In this document: positions 20,675 to 33,467 of the stretch, in pieces
Numbering within the stretch: position 1 is the stretch's first letter
How the letters are laid out: each line of letters opens with the position of its first letter
Assembly (NCBI GenBank): GCA_964403415.1
Contig: CAYOFF010000001.1
Location: 806,001-870,000, forward strand
Direction of reading: 5' to 3'
DNA from: CAYOFF01 sp964403415
GTDB taxonomy: Bacteria > Patescibacteriota > Gracilibacteria > Absconditabacterales > Absconditicoccaceae
DNA length: 64,000 nucleotides
The notes under the pieces: model-generated
Seen by the model: only the letters and a program-made list of their open reading frames with translations
What the model was told of the DNA's origin: nothing
The model's database searches: none
Made by a program: the position numbers and the translations under genes

Positions 20675-23600
20675 CTACAACAGTTCCAATACGATCAACT
20701 GACTACCTGCCCCTATACTTGAGTTCATGAGATTAACCATTTGTTGGTGGAATTGCTCTGGACTTTGTTGCGCCATCTGCACAAGCGTGAGGAACTGCCC
20801 AAGCACGATTCTCTCATCTTGTGTAAGGTCCTTGATGTCTGCTGCTTTGATTCCTGCCTGTTTTACAAGTGTTTTGAGATGATCTGCTCTTATCTCTTTG
20901 CCCATCAAATCTGCGAGATCTTCTACAAATTCTCCTGATTTTACTCTATCTTCTGCAATCATAATTGCAGACTTTACGAATGCATTGTCTTGTCACCAGA
21001 ATCTAGCTATCGCCATTCTTGCTTTTGCTACTGTGATCTGATCTGGTGTTCCATTTCCAAACTGAGAGTCTGGCAAGATGAATGCATATTTTGCTCCCAA
21101 ATTATTTGAACTTACATATCTCAAATATCACTCCTGCTGTAGCTTAACAAGCATAGATATAGCACCATGCTCCAAGAGTGACCCATCACTTGGATTTATC
21201 CTTGCGAAGAATCTATCAAAGAGCGTCTGGTTTCCTCATCCTTGTACCACCGTTCCGATATTCGGATCTATCACGAGGTATCTGAGATTTTTGTCTTTTA
21301 GTCTTAGGTAACTATTACATGTATTACTGTCTGAGAACATTTTTGCCATCCACTCCATGAATCCATCACCCATAATGTAATGCTGTTTGTTGACGAAGTA
21401 TCTGAGATATGTACCCGCTATCAAAAGACCATCATTCTCTCCTCTCTCGTTTGCAAGCTTAATAATCTTGTTGTACTGTGGAAACTGAAGGTTGAAGACG
21501 TCATTAGCGCTATAGTTGGTTACTCTCTTGGTCGTACGTCTGAGCTGTTCGTCATATTCTTCTCTCACTCCTGCGTTCGACTTGTACCACAAGAATGCTC
21601 CTCCTCCTCACTGGGATGCTATCCTCACGAGATTGAGTGACATCTGATATGCACAAATAATTCCCAAAACAACAAGCAAAATTGTACTTAGTGCTTTGTT
21701 GGTGTCGTCTTCGTCACCTAGTAGATACACGAGGTAGATAACGAATGCAATAATCGTCCATGCTATAATACCTATGCCGTACCACAAAATACCTCCACCA
21801 ATCATCCATCGCAGGAGCCATCCACACAACGTCACCAGGCTCACAACCGAAAGCAATCTCTTGCCTCTTATAAGGCCATATACTAATCCAATCAATGTCG
21901 TAAAGATCAATAACAACCGTACTACACCAATATCCGTATAGTAACTGCTTAGATTTTGAAGTGATCGATTGAAGGTAATATTGAAGATATTAAGATACTT
22001 GTACGGGAAGTAGATAATTTTTTTGCCTCCGTCGTCTACAACTTTGACCGACTCATTTTGCATGAGAGCCTCCAATGTTGTCATACTGTCAGACTGCTGA
22101 GACTGTACAGTCCCTGATACTCACTGGCTACTAAGATCGATCAACTTCCCTACGAGCTCGTATGCTTTGCCGTCTGTTGGCAAAAGCTGCTGTACTTCTT
22201 GGAGCTGTGTCGCATTGTTGCTTCTCCACTTTGTTTCGTTTTCGCAGAGTAACTTACCTGTCTTATCCCATGGTGTTAGTGAAAATGTATGGCATCCATC
22301 TTTAAATAAGAATCCCCACCATGGATCTACAAATGGAGAAAGCCCCCTTCTCTGATCTGTAGTTCATCACTTCCATCCATATCCTACGTATCTTCCTACA
22401 TCTTCGCTAAATCCACTTCCGCGACGCTCTTGCAGTCCCTTGTAGAGATCTTCTCTGGTTGTAAATCACTGTGACTCTAGCGTACAGTTATTGACACCTA
22501 CCGTCCCACTTACTTGTGCGTATAGCGGTATACGTAAGTGCGCTGCAAGACCATTCTCCTGAATATCATTTTTTTCAATTTCATTCTCACTCTTTGATGG
22601 CTGCTCAGAGCTTGGTGCTGCTGTAAATAATAATTTTTCTGCGAATCATCTTACGTTGAACGGCTCACTATCTACCATTTCTAATCCAATTTGAATTGGC
22701 AGCTTGATAACCAAAAATACAACAAGAAATGATCACACCCACAATACAAGGTAACGCGTCATCGTCCATGTGCGCTTCCAGATAACCAAGAGAATATCAA
22801 GTATCGTAGCCCCTGCTCAGACACCTCCTATCGCTGTCCCTAACATAGCGGTGAGATACTCGTTTGCCCCTCTAAACTGAATTGCTCCCATAAGTCCAAT
22901 GATCACTAGGAACATACCAACCACACCTATCAATCCAAACCATGCTCCCCACAAAAATAATCAAAAGTTTGCTACATCAAACAACGCTGTTGGTTTTGCC
23001 AATACAGCCATTGCGTAGAAGAATCATGAGAGCATAATATATGTCATGATATGTTTTTGCGTTTCTTCGTTACGATCCAAAAGAAGACGCAAGAAATAGA
23101 ATCCACTATATATCGCAAGTAAAATAAGCGCAAAAATACCGAGGTCCGTCTTATTGTCTATAAATACAAGGAACGCACCCATACCGCTCGTCAACCAGAG
23201 CAATAGTAGTAATGCTCCTACAAAAAAGATGAGATCCGTATTTGTACGCTGCGTGTCTCATTTCTTTTCGTTGAAGACACTTACATATGCAATAACCTCT
23301 GATATTGCTGCCCATCCGAAGATGAGGACAAATACACCACTCCAAAAATTCATCTCAATAGCATATGTATCTGCTGAAAGCCCGAGAAATGATGTAAATG
23401 GAGAAAAGAGACTAAACCAGTATGCTATGAATGAGTACCAGACCTGTGGTGGGACAAGCATATCGGGCACATCCCAATAGTATCCGTTGTTGAGTGCTCG
23501 CATCTTTGGATGAAACATGTAGGCGTGGTTAGCATCCCATGCTGTTGAGTAAGGGATAAATGCCAGTGTAAATCCATTGAAGAAATATACTCCTGCAAGG

Positions 23601-24244
23601 ACGAGTAACACTCCCATACATAAGATCATTATTTTGTTGCGCTGTCGTGGTGCATAGCTTTGCTGGACGAGATGCCAGTATTTCGTAAGCGTATCTTGGA
23701 ATCTCCATATCATAAACGCCGCTCATGCGAGTATCAGCCGTGTCACAATGGGATAGAAGAGGTTTAGCATAATTAGGATGTGATTTCCCAAGATGAACGC
23801 ACATAGTCCGAGACCAAGGTTGATAACAACACCAAACACACTTGTTGTTTGCATACCAAGCCAACGCTCTTTGATATATCCGCCTAGTACTGTGAACGTC
23901 ACACACATCCCTACACCGAGTCCAAAGAGCATAGCAACGTTGAAGATCATTTTCATGAGGCCTCACTGAAGTCATCATTTGATGGTCAAATACGTCCCCA
24001 TAAACGCTACAAGTGCTACAAATACCGACCCTAAAAATCACCAAAATCCTCATTTCTTGACGCCAAGAATATACCGCGTTGGTAGTAGCGCAAAGATAAT
24101 TCCTGCTCATACAATCTTTCGGTTTTGTGTACTTGCCCACATTTCGTTGTAGTACAAGTGATTCGCCATATACTCCTGGAAGATATCTACTCATAGCGCC
24201 GCAAGTACAATAATTGTTACAACAAGAAAGACTTTTTTGAGCAT
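20675..24244 (-). CDS. 1189-aa polytopic membrane protein, GT-C-like architecture
   Basis: One uninterrupted code-25 frame. Residues 1-480 hold many membrane helices with a luminal-type loop (WDANHAYMFHPKM, NNGYYWDVPDM). A second helix group (about 480-560) precedes an extracytoplasmic, Cys-containing region (600-720). Four helices follow (about 740-860), then a soluble C-terminal domain (NDGLLIAGTYLRYFVN, LRYLVIDPNIGTVV, FDRFFARINPSDG). The plan resembles large GT-C glycosyltransferases, but no catalytic motif is certain. It lies downstream of secD, 28 bp apart, same direction. Function inferred only weakly. Confidence 0.7.
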
Positions 24245-24272
24245 GGTGAGCTACAACATAAAAAGTAAAATG

Positions 24273-26009
24273 TTATTTAGATGTTTTGTCTGCGGTAGAT
24301 GGCATGACCTCATGCAAGAGATGTCTCGTCAATGGCACGATAACTACCAACGTCAATGCGATTGTAACCATCATCATGGTACCGAATCACTTAAACATAT
24401 TTGTACCCATGAAGAACAACAATAGTCAGATAAGTCCTGCGGTGAGGTTACCGTCTCTTACTGCTGGCCATGATCTGTGATATGCTTCTTCGATAGCTTT
24501 GTCCATAGGCTTGCCTGCATCACGTTCTTCTTTGAGTCTCTCGTAGATCAAGATATTTGCGTCTACCGCCATACCGATACTGAGAAGCACTGCTGCGATA
24601 CCACTGAGTGAGAGTGCGTATCCGACAATCTTGATGACAGCGGCAAGCACGATGAAGAATGCGAGCAGCGTAATGATCGCTATAGTTGATTTTCTAAGAT
24701 CGTACAGATAGAGCATGAATGCATAAATTACTATGAATCACACGATAGCGATCACAACGGATGATGACGACGCTCTTTCTCAGAGCGTCGGTGCTACTTT
24801 TTCCTCGTGTGCGAGGAGCAATGGTGCAGGAAGCGCTCACTCATTGAGCCCCTGGACAAGTAGTTTTGCTCCGTCCATATCGAATTGTCCATCAATCTGT
24901 GCGCTTCCCCCACAAATCTTCTCTCTAATAGAAGGAGCGGTTACGAGTTTACCATCCACAAAAATAGCGAGTGGTTTTCCTACGATAGATTGTGTAAGAT
25001 TACAAAATATGTTTTTCCCTTTGTCGTCGAAGTTGATTACTGCGACTGGCTGACCGAGCTCTGACTGACTTACATTTGCATATTTGAAAAATGCACCATT
25101 GAGGACTTCTTTGGTGACTGGATCTTTGGCAACAATCCACTGTGGCTTGAACGCGACGTAGATATCTTCTATATCGTAGTAAGTCACAATTTTCTGTTCT
25201 CCTGATACGGTGGTCGTACCTGTTGTGATTGCATTGATTTTGCTGATCGTCCGGCCTTCCGCTGTCGTAGGCTGCTGTGGAGCTGTTGGATCCTCTACTG
25301 CTGTAGGAGCAACTGTTATCTCCTCGTAGACACCACTTAGGAGTGTGCCATAGATTTTTCCTACATTACGCGGATCTAGCACCTGCGGATTGGTCTTGTA
25401 GATCAGTGGTAGCTGTTCCAATGTAGCATGCACATGCTCTACATAGAAGACGCTATCAGATGATCTGTTACCGGCAAGTCCCGAAAAGATCGTAGGATTT
25501 GCAGAGCTCTGTCTAAGCAAATCCTCAGCGAGCGACTGTCTCGTAGCAAGCACATCGCTACCATCTCACTCGTATTGGAGTTTGAATTCTAGCTCCACGG
25601 TCTTACCGATAATTTGCTTTGCTTCATCAAGATCGTTGACTCCACCTATCTCTACGACGATATAATCTCCATCCGAGAGCGACTGTACATAGCTGTTGTA
25701 GTCACTTACACCGAGCTTAGATATTCTGCCATCAATATTTTGCAAAATAATATTTTTGATGTTCTTGGTGACTTCTGCGTATTCCGTTGCATTTGGGTAG
25801 ATTTCCTTGTACTTGGAAAGGTCGATTTTGTACATAAGTCTCACACCACCGGCTATATCCATACCTTTCTTGAAGGAAGAGAGTCCATTTGAACTAATGG
25901 TGAATCCTGACTTACCTGTCGATGGGTCGTAGGTCCTTCCGACAAAGAAAACAATAAACAAACATAGTGCAATCACAGCCGCATATATGCGTAACGAACG
26001 AGATTTCAT
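24273..26009 (-). CDS. secD: protein translocase subunit SecD
   Basis: 578 aa. TM1 at 9-27, then the P1 base around SFKKGMDIAGGVRLMY (the D-GGxR motif), a large variable periplasmic part with FVDGKLVTAPSI and IDGQFDMDGAKLLVQGLNEGALPAP. The C-terminal five-helix block has IGMAVDANILIYERLKEE (SecD D3 motif) and the last helix pair. TGA codes several Gly here. SecD pulls exported proteins through the Sec channel using the proton gradient. It is not fused to SecF, and no secF follows. Confidence 0.93.
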
Positions 26010-26039
26010 TGGGGACAGCGAAGTGAATAAATAAAAAAA

Positions 26040-26303
26040 TTAGCGCTTTTTACGCGTGGTTGCAGATGATTTTTCGGTAGGAGTTGTCCACCTATCAAGC
26101 AACTGCATAATAAACTGCAAAGGGATGAGTACGAAGTTTTGGACCATCTCGTACTTCATCTTGATGTCACTCACAAATGCATTTACCCTAGCGGCTATGC
26201 TGATAAGTATCAAGAGCCACACCAGCAATAAGATCATACATATTGCGCCTCAAATAATAAGAATTGCTTTCGATACAGTCAGGACTGTAGCTAGAATATC
26301 CAT
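26040..26303 (-). CDS. small membrane protein upstream of secD
   Basis: 87 aa from ATG 26303 (MDILATVLTVSKAIL). One long hydrophobic stretch (about 4-42) with two glycines, the first TGA, then a helical region and a basic tail (TTRKKR). It lies 30 bp before secD in the same direction, so it may be co-transcribed and assist the translocase, though it is not YajC by any motif I can see. Confidence 0.65.
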
Positions 26304-26376
26304 GTGAGTGGATGCAAATATAAAGCACATTTCATCGGTTTCTACGCATTTCATATCACATTGCAAGCGGTTGCGA

Positions 26377-28020
26377 CTAGCGGAAGAGCTCTGTAAACGT
26401 TTGTTTGAGAGCGGCGATATGCTGCTCATCAGCAGCAGACAAAATTGCCTTGGCATATCGCCTCTTAGCATCCTCATCAAGCTCTTGCTCATGCGCCAAG
26501 ATTCCTAGTTGCTCGTAAAACTCTGGCAATGGATACCACTCTACGAGCTGCGAGAGATAACGATATGTCTTTTCCACATCACCTGCTTGAAGAAAAAATC
26601 ATGCCTTCCCATAGAGACAGACATACGAAAACTCCCTCGGTAAGTGCTCATAACAGTCAAGTAAGATTGTACGTAACTGTGTATTATCAAATACTTTTGA
26701 AAGTTCTTTGGCATGATCAGAGTAGAAGAGTGTCTCAAATATATTGAAGTAATCATACACATCTATCCCTTCGACTGTACTGACGTATTGAGCTATCTCT
26801 CCCCACTTCGTCCGATCTCTGAGATGACTATAACTGAGAAGAAGATATTTGGATACATCATGTTTGAATGATGGGTCATTGACTTGATTAAATGAAAGTA
26901 TCGCATCATCATATGCACCCTCCATATACTGAGAGATGCCTTTGTAAAACAAGTAACGCTCTTTGTAGGTGCTATCCAACTGTGTCAGACGCTCTAACTC
27001 TGCGCGCGCCTCTGTCCACTCTCATAGCATCAGTGCTCCATATGCTACGAGCTGATGAGCAAGAATATACTTGTCATCCTGATCTAAGACGAGCTTTCAC
27101 ACTGTCTTAGCGATATTTGGATAGCCATGCTGCAAATAACGGATAGCAACTAGTGATTGCAAATAGTAACTTGCTACGTCCTGATAACTTCCAGCAAGTT
27201 TCTTGTCTTCCTGGTAGGCTCTATATCGTCATGAGTAGACAGGACTTTGCTGGAGACGATCCATAAAGTAGCTATAATTGTTCATGTCTTTTTTGGCGAA
27301 TGTGACCGCTGCATCATAGAAAATATACGTATCCTCTTGTATCCTCTTGGACTCATAGAGTTGTTGGATAGTTTTTTTGAGCTCGTCGATATTTTTGAAA
27401 TTGAGCTGTATAACATTGGTTGCCAAGAAAAGAAAACGTTCTGGAGCTATACGCTCAAGCTGCGGATCTGCTTGTTTGAGAAGTTGTAAGTATCATGCTG
27501 CTGCTTCGTAATCGTAGACCTGGAGTGCGTATTCTATCATATACGGAAGCAGTTCGTAACGCTGTGTACGATCATAGAGATCCGCCAAAATCTTGTGCTT
27601 GGCATAACGGAGATGCATACCCGATGAAAAAAGATCTCCTCCCTCTCCGCTCAGATTGATAATTTCTGCAAAAACTCATGCATCTACTGAAACACCCTGC
27701 GTGGTCTGTGGTTCTTGGGTGGGCGCATCCTCTTGCGCAGCATTTTTTAGTATCTCTGAGGGGTCCTGCTCCGTGTTGTTTGTTGTTTTCTTGGCGGTAT
27801 ATGTTCAAGAAAGGATTTCTTGATCAATTTGATCGTGTGCGGCAAGCTCGTTGGACATCTCTTTGCGGTTTTGCATAGAATAGTTGTCACTCTTGAATAG
27901 ACGCTCAGAAAGATTGGTACCATAGAAAATAATCATGCCTACGAGGACTGTCATTACACCAATAATTGCCCGCAATGTCCGCTGATTCATAGGTTTTTTG
28001 GTATGGTGTTTGTCTCCCAT
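26377..28020 (-). CDS. membrane-anchored TPR protein
   Basis: 547 aa. A basic N terminus and single membrane helix (about 17-35, IIGVMTVLVGMIIFYG) precede a polar linker (60-100) and a long array of helical TPR-like repeats (110-547), e.g. LALQVYDYEAAAGYLQLLKQ, KGISQYMEGAYDDAILSFNQ and GDVEKTYRYLSQLVEWYP. Such proteins scaffold envelope or secretion complexes. ATG 28020 follows an in-frame TTG. It lies between tsaD and the secD unit, all on the minus strand. Confidence 0.75.
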
Positions 28021-28044
28021 TCTCAATGGTTCAAAAATAAATGT

Positions 28045-29223
28045 CTAGGTGTTTAGGTTGCTTCTCCGCGTTGTTTCTCATCAGCCATCAACGTGATGCA
28101 TATGCATAATCAGTCCTGCTACACCGATCATTGCTGCGTTATCTGTACAGTAGACAAACTCTGCTGGAGATCGGTATGCCGCATCTGGCAGCTCTGTATC
28201 TCTGCGTTGTTGAATACGCTCACGTAGTTTGGGATTTGCAGAGACTCCTCCACACAGGCCTATCGTGGCTGCTGCATATTCACGGCCTGCTGCTATCAGT
28301 TGCTTGGTGAGCGACTCATCAATCTCTTGGAATAGCTTGTACGCAATATCTGATTTGAGGTGATCAGGAATATCTACAATAGTCTCACTATCCTCACTAT
28401 TATCTTGCGTATTATCTTTTCTTTGTTGTCTATATTTGTCTATGTAATTTGCTACTTGTGACTTTATGCCCGAAAAACTGAAACAAAAGGGCGGTAAGAC
28501 AGCATGTGCACTATGGATACTTGTCAGATCTTCATTTGTTTTTCACTTCTCAGCAAAGTCTCTAAGCCATTTTCCTCCTGGAACTGGGCCGCCAAGCATC
28601 CTTGCCACTTTATCTCCCACCTCACCCGCAGCATCGTCCATCGTTTGTCCTATTTTGGTGACGGTATATGGTCATACCTGAGCGGACTCTCCCATCCCAA
28701 GATGCATAAACTTCTTGTGCAGACCAGCAGTCTCTTGTTGTCACGTCTGTATCTGCACCTCGGACGACTCATCATCTGTGACGACGTAGAGGTCATTATG
28801 ACCACCACTTACCGTTAGGCACACATATGGTGTTTTCAAAATCTCATGTGATCTCCCGCAGAGGATAGAGAAGACGTGTCCCATGATATGATTTACTTCT
28901 ACTACAGGCTTCTGTAGCCACTCTCAGAGTGTATGTGCCGTCGCTTTTCACACGAGTAGCGCTCCTGGCAATCCCGGATATGCTGTCACACTGATACAAT
29001 CTATTGCTGCCAAATCATAGTGCTGCTTGACGTCTGCTATAAGATCAACAATCTTTTCAGCATGAGATCTTGATGCCAACTCGGGCACGACACCACCATA
29101 TTGTCCATGTATGTCTAGCTGTGTAAATGCGCGCAAATACTCTACCGTATATACGCCTTGGTCATTGTTTACTATAGACAGTGATGTATCATCACAGCTT
29201 GTTTCAATAGCTAATGTCCTCAT
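28045..29223 (-). CDS. tsaD: tRNA N6-adenosine threonylcarbamoyltransferase TsaD
   Basis: 392 aa. Starts MRTLAIETSCDDTS, the invariant family N terminus. Metal-binding HxxxH is in EVNHIMGHVFS, and SGGHN, AAGEVGDKVARMLG and GGVSANPKLRE motifs follow. Several glycines (EGW, ERGKT-type positions) are TGA. It makes the t6A37 modification of ANN-decoding tRNAs with TsaB/C/E, which are not in this window. An insertion rich in Asp/Glu/Gln (near 285-300) precedes the C-terminal part. The stop is TAG 28045-28047. Confidence 0.95.
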
Positions 29224-29239
29224 ACACTAGGTATGTAAG

Positions 29240-29422
29240 CTAAATATCTTTGGAGGGTCATCATGTCTTCTTCCCGTAGACAATAACATAGAGCAACAAA
29301 AACGGTCGACTCAGTAGGCGTCGTATCGAGGGACGTTGCCAAAAAAATGCTGGATAGTCTTTGAAAAGAAAATCTAAAATTTCTCTCGTCGTTTTGGCAA
29401 TATGTTGCCGTATCATTCTCAT
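29240..29422 (-). CDS. 60-aa hypothetical protein before tsaD
   Basis: ATG 29422 to TAG, 17 nt before tsaD. Basic N-terminal helix (MRMIRQHIAKTTREIL), aromatic centre, a hydrophobic stretch (RPFLLLYVIVYG) and a GKKTGGPSKDI tail whose two adjacent glycines are both TGA. An alternative ATG is at 29416. Position suggests co-transcription with tsaD; no family recognised. Confidence 0.55.
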
Positions 29423-29579
29423 TTTATGAGACTAAAAAAAGTGCTCTGTCGTTGCTATAGAGATCTCGATGATAATTTCTAGTGTCAGTTTCCCCAAAAC
29501 CGCTCTCTTACCTTGACCATATGAGGATTATTGGATATCGTTTTTTCGCTAGCAATATATGTGAAAGGACATAATCTTT

Positions 29580-31607
29580 TTATAGGGAAAGAGATTTCAC
29601 CATATACGTTCCCTGGAGCTCGTATCCCAGCTTCTTGTAGTACCCTCTGACGCCAATACCAGAGATTACAGAGAGACGTTTGTAGCCTCTTGCCTGCCCT
29701 GCGATCTGCTCTGCCATCTGCATGAGGAGTCATCAGATACCTTTGTGCTGCGTTTTTTCTTTGTCGTTATTGATTGTGTTGTTCTCGCTGTGGTCTAGAG
29801 CCTTATCGTCTTCTGTGGGGTTGTCTGACAGCGGACCTGCCTCAGTACGAGAGGTAATCTTTGCTACTTGCCCATAGACGTGTAGTTCTCTGATGAGGGC
29901 TGTTCACTCCCCTAACCCCTCTCGATCGACACTCTGGCCGTGATCTGGCAGAAGCAACCTCGTAAACCCGTACAGATACCCGAGCGTATCTTCATATGAG
30001 ATAAAGCACTCCTCACCTACACTACTGCGATATCTCCTGATTACTAGAAATGGTAAAATACTATCTTCTCCTGGCTCTGCATTTCTGATCTCTCTACACC
30101 TCGTACACAGACAGATAAACTCTCTCTGCGCTCTGAGATCAAATGTCCCTCATAGCATAATCGTCTCGTAACGCGCATCTGCTAAATAGGTCAATCCGCC
30201 GGATGAGGTAGCAGTCGTCGTCAGTGGATGCAGCGGCGTCGAAAGAATCTGCAAAAGTGCCGCTGCATCAGCAACGTGATGCACGGGCGCATGTGTACTC
30301 TCTGCGTCTAGCTGTAGCGTATCGTGCGTTGGCATATCACTTGCTTCGAGACGCGAATACTGCGCAACTCTCTTGCGCTCGTCTGCATCAAATTCCTTCT
30401 CCATCTCGTTCATCACGAGCTGTCTGAGATTGGGGGTATTTGCACCCGCAACCACTTCGTTGGTATCAAAATCACGGGCAAGTCTTTTGATTCTCGTATA
30501 GGGTGGGATAATCTGCGTCTTGGCTACTCTGATAATATGCTCGAGGACTTCTGCAGTAAGCGGTTTGTATTCGCCTGACTTGTAGAGGTCGTAAAGTTCG
30601 GTGTTTGGTATCACGGCTGTCGGATAAAACTTTATTTCGTCTGGCTTGACTCGGGGTGTACTATAAGCAATCTGGAACGTCTCAATGTCTTTCTCCTGCG
30701 ATGAGCCATAGAGTCCAGGCATAAGATGTGTCGAAAACTTGAAGCCATACTGTCTGAGCTTATGCATAGCAGCAAAAATCTCCTTGGTGCCGTGGCCACG
30801 TTTGTTCATATCGAGTACCGTATCATCGAGCGACTGAATACCCATCTCAAGTCTCGTAATACCCATGGATCTCCAATACTGGCAGTTTACGTCCGTGACG
30901 TACTCTGGTCTGGTTTCTATAGTGAGACCGATAATCCTATGTGATGCGGTTTCGTTGATGCGTAGCGACTCCTCTATCGTCTCGGGATAGTCGAGCTGCA
31001 TGTGTTCGAGCGGTGTATATCTTGCGGCTTTTGCGGCCGTAAAATCGATATCAATCTGCTCCATAAACCTATCAAAACTATTGCATGCATCGTACAGCCC
31101 CTTGATAAACCGGGTTTTGTATTTCTTGGGATAGACGTCCCGTGTGCCACCAAGGACAATCATCTCGATCTTGTCGGTCGCATGCCCGGTAAGCGTAAGT
31201 GACAGGAGTCTATTGTATGCTTGTTTGTAGGGATCAAACTGATTGAGCAATGCCCTCATTGCGCCTGGCTGCGTGTTGATATAACTCTTGGGCATTGTCG
31301 CGTCATTGGGACAGAAGATGCACTTCCCTGGGCACCAAAATGGCTTGGTGAGAACCTGAATAGGCACTATCCCTGACTCCGATCTGATAGATCTTTTTTT
31401 GAGGAGGGTTTCGAATCGCTGCTGCTTGGTAATCTCGCCCTGCTGAAGCATCTCACGATAGGTATTGAGCATCTGCATATTGGTCGGTAGATCAGCGGAT
31501 TTCTGCTCTTTGGCAAATCTCCTCTTCATCAAAATCATCTCCTCAGCTGTGCGCTGCTCAGGAGGTAGGGAAAGAATATCTTGAACGAGTATCTTCACGT
31601 TTTGCAT
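29580..31607 (-). CDS. Elp3-type tRNA uridine(34) acetyltransferase
   Basis: 675 aa. The radical SAM domain has the Elp3 cluster Cys92-Cys96-Cys99 (KPFWCPGKCIFCPND) and the long family signature through IETRPEYV, RLEMGIQSLDD and KFSTHLMPGLYG. The GNAT acetyltransferase domain (about 560-675) ends GIGVRGYYKKLGYELQGTYM and contains KGIGGLLMQMAE with both last Gly as TGA. Elp3 adds carboxymethyl groups to wobble uridine. An Asn/Asp/Glu-rich insert interrupts the GNAT domain between GQVAKIT and the acetyl-CoA loop. The first 485 residues contain no TGA. Confidence 0.95.
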
Positions 31608-31726
31608 TGCGGTGTTATAGGGATTTGGTGATGTGTTGCAAATGCTGACGTTTTAAGTACTCAAACAGCTACATATACATGTACGACTTGTATTCTATAT
31701 ACTTTATTCTTGTCACCTCATATTCT
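31608..31726. other. divergent promoter region
   Basis: About 120 bp between Elp3 (minus) and the AlbA_2 gene (plus). It contains TATACAT and TATATACT strings suited to -10 elements on the plus strand, 20-30 nt before the ATG; I cannot assign a -35 with confidence. Confidence 0.3.
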
Positions 31727-32929
31727 ATGATTAACCAGCAATTGTCTAAGTCTGGTTTGGGCGACATACAGGAGTTAATTACTAACAAAATACAAGAGGG
31801 TAAAACCGTAGATTTTAAACAAACCTATAGTCTATCTTCTGATCCTGAGAAAGGTGAATTTCTTGCTGATATATCTTCATTTGCTAATACTAATTGAGGG
31901 GATCTAATTTTTTGAGTGAAAGAAGAATTTAGTATACCCACAGATATAACTGGCATATACATAGAGGATATAGACAAAGAGAAACAAAAGATAGAAAACT
32001 TAATTAGAGATGGCATAGCGCCAAGAGTAAATATTGAAATGAAATTCATTGAACTAAGTGATTTGTGAACACAGATTTTAATTATAAGAATAGCCAAAAG
32101 CTGGAGCGCTCCTCATAGAGTCATATTCACTTGATATAATAAGACAAAAGATCAGTTCTACGCAAGGAATTCTGCTTGAAAGTACATGCTTGATGTTGGC
32201 GAGTTGAGAAATGCATTTGTTACATCCACTACCTTGATTGATAAAATAAAATCTTTTAAAGCACAAAGAATTGTGGAAATCATTTCTGAGAAGACACCTA
32301 TGCCCTTGTGTGAAGGGTGAAAAATAATTCTGCATATAATTCCCACGGAGTCGTTTGTTCCCGAAACAGAGTTTGATATTAAAGAAATGATTGCAAACTC
32401 GTCTCTCTTAAAACCTTTGTATACTAATAGTTGGGGTCATAGAATGAATTTAGAATGATTTGTCACATTTGCAAAAGATCGTGAGGGATTTATATGCTAT
32501 TCTTACACTCATATTTATCGCGTTGGTATAATTGAGGCAGTGGAAGCTCATCTTCTAAAATTGAATAATACCCCATCCGCTTCATCAGAGAAGAAATATA
32601 TTCCAAGTTTAGATTATGAATCAGAGTTATTGAAAGGATTAAAAACCTATTTGAGTGCTTTAAAAACGATTGGATGCAATACGCCTATATTAATTTTTCT
32701 TACTATTACTGGAGCCAAGTGATTTGAAATGTGAGTAGACTGAAGTAGATTCTTCAACGACTATTATCCTATTGACCGTGATATATTAAGTTTACCTGAG
32801 TATATTTTGCAGAATTATGAAGACACGCCTGAGGATATATTACGTCCTATGTTTGATCTAATTCGAAATGCTTGTTGATATCCAAGATCCTACAACTTCG
32901 ATGAAAATGGTCATTGGATTGGTAAATAA
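31727..32929 (+). CDS. AlbA_2 (Schlafen-type) domain protein
   Basis: 400 aa. Residues 12-140 match the AlbA_2 domain: EGKTVDFKQTYSL, then GEFLADISSFANTNGGDLIFGV, where the first Gly of GG and the later FG are TGA, then GTQILIIRIAKSWSAPH. The remainder has no recognised domain and ends in YPRSYNFDENGHWIGK. AlbA_2 proteins are often DNA- or RNA-binding regulators or defence factors. An in-frame start at 31679 would add 16 hydrophobic residues and is less likely. Confidence 0.8.
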
Positions 32930-32956
32930 ATTACTAAGTTTATACTTTTAAGTGAT

Positions 32957-33388
32957 ATGGATAATACCATTCTCTTCCCCGACCAACAGCTCATTACTAC
33001 CGCTCATTTTCGTGTTGAGCAAGACCGGGAAATTCCTATTCCAGGATTTTTTATTGTTGCCTCGCTACGCAAAGTCAAATCTATTGTGGAATTTACTGAT
33101 GAGGAAGCGTTGGAATTTATACAACTTACACGTAAAATACGTCAAGGCATGAGAGACGTTCTTCATATTGATGAGGTATATCTGTTTCAAAACGAAGATT
33201 CAGCTCATTGATTTCATCTTCGAATATTTCCACGTCATCCATGGATGGAAGAGTTTTGAAGAAGAATACAATCTGTTAGGCCTATTATGAATTTTGCCAA
33301 AGAATATATGATCAGCCAAGAAGTTTTTGATGAAGTAAAAGACTGCGTCGCAAAAATGAAAATATATTTGGAGGATTTTAGTATATAG
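32957..33388 (+). CDS. HIT-like hydrolase family protein
   Basis: 143 aa. Fold landmarks of the HIT superfamily are present: FFIVASLRKVKSIVEFTDEE, YLFQNEDSAHGFHLRIFPRHPWM. The HxHxH catalytic triad is reduced to H-G-FHLRI, with the Gly by TGA, so activity on dinucleotides is uncertain. It follows the AlbA_2 gene by 27 bp. An Ap4A hydrolase-like or nucleotide-binding role is inferred. Confidence 0.65.
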
Positions 33389-33467
33389 TCTACGTCTTTT
33401 CCCTACTGTTATTTACACCAATATTAAAGAAGTTTTGTAGATTTTTATAACATATATTATAGGCCTC

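Noticed and set aside
31410..31430. tRNA T-arm-like string GTTTCGAATCGC
   Set aside because: Inside Elp3 coding sequence with no cloverleaf around it.
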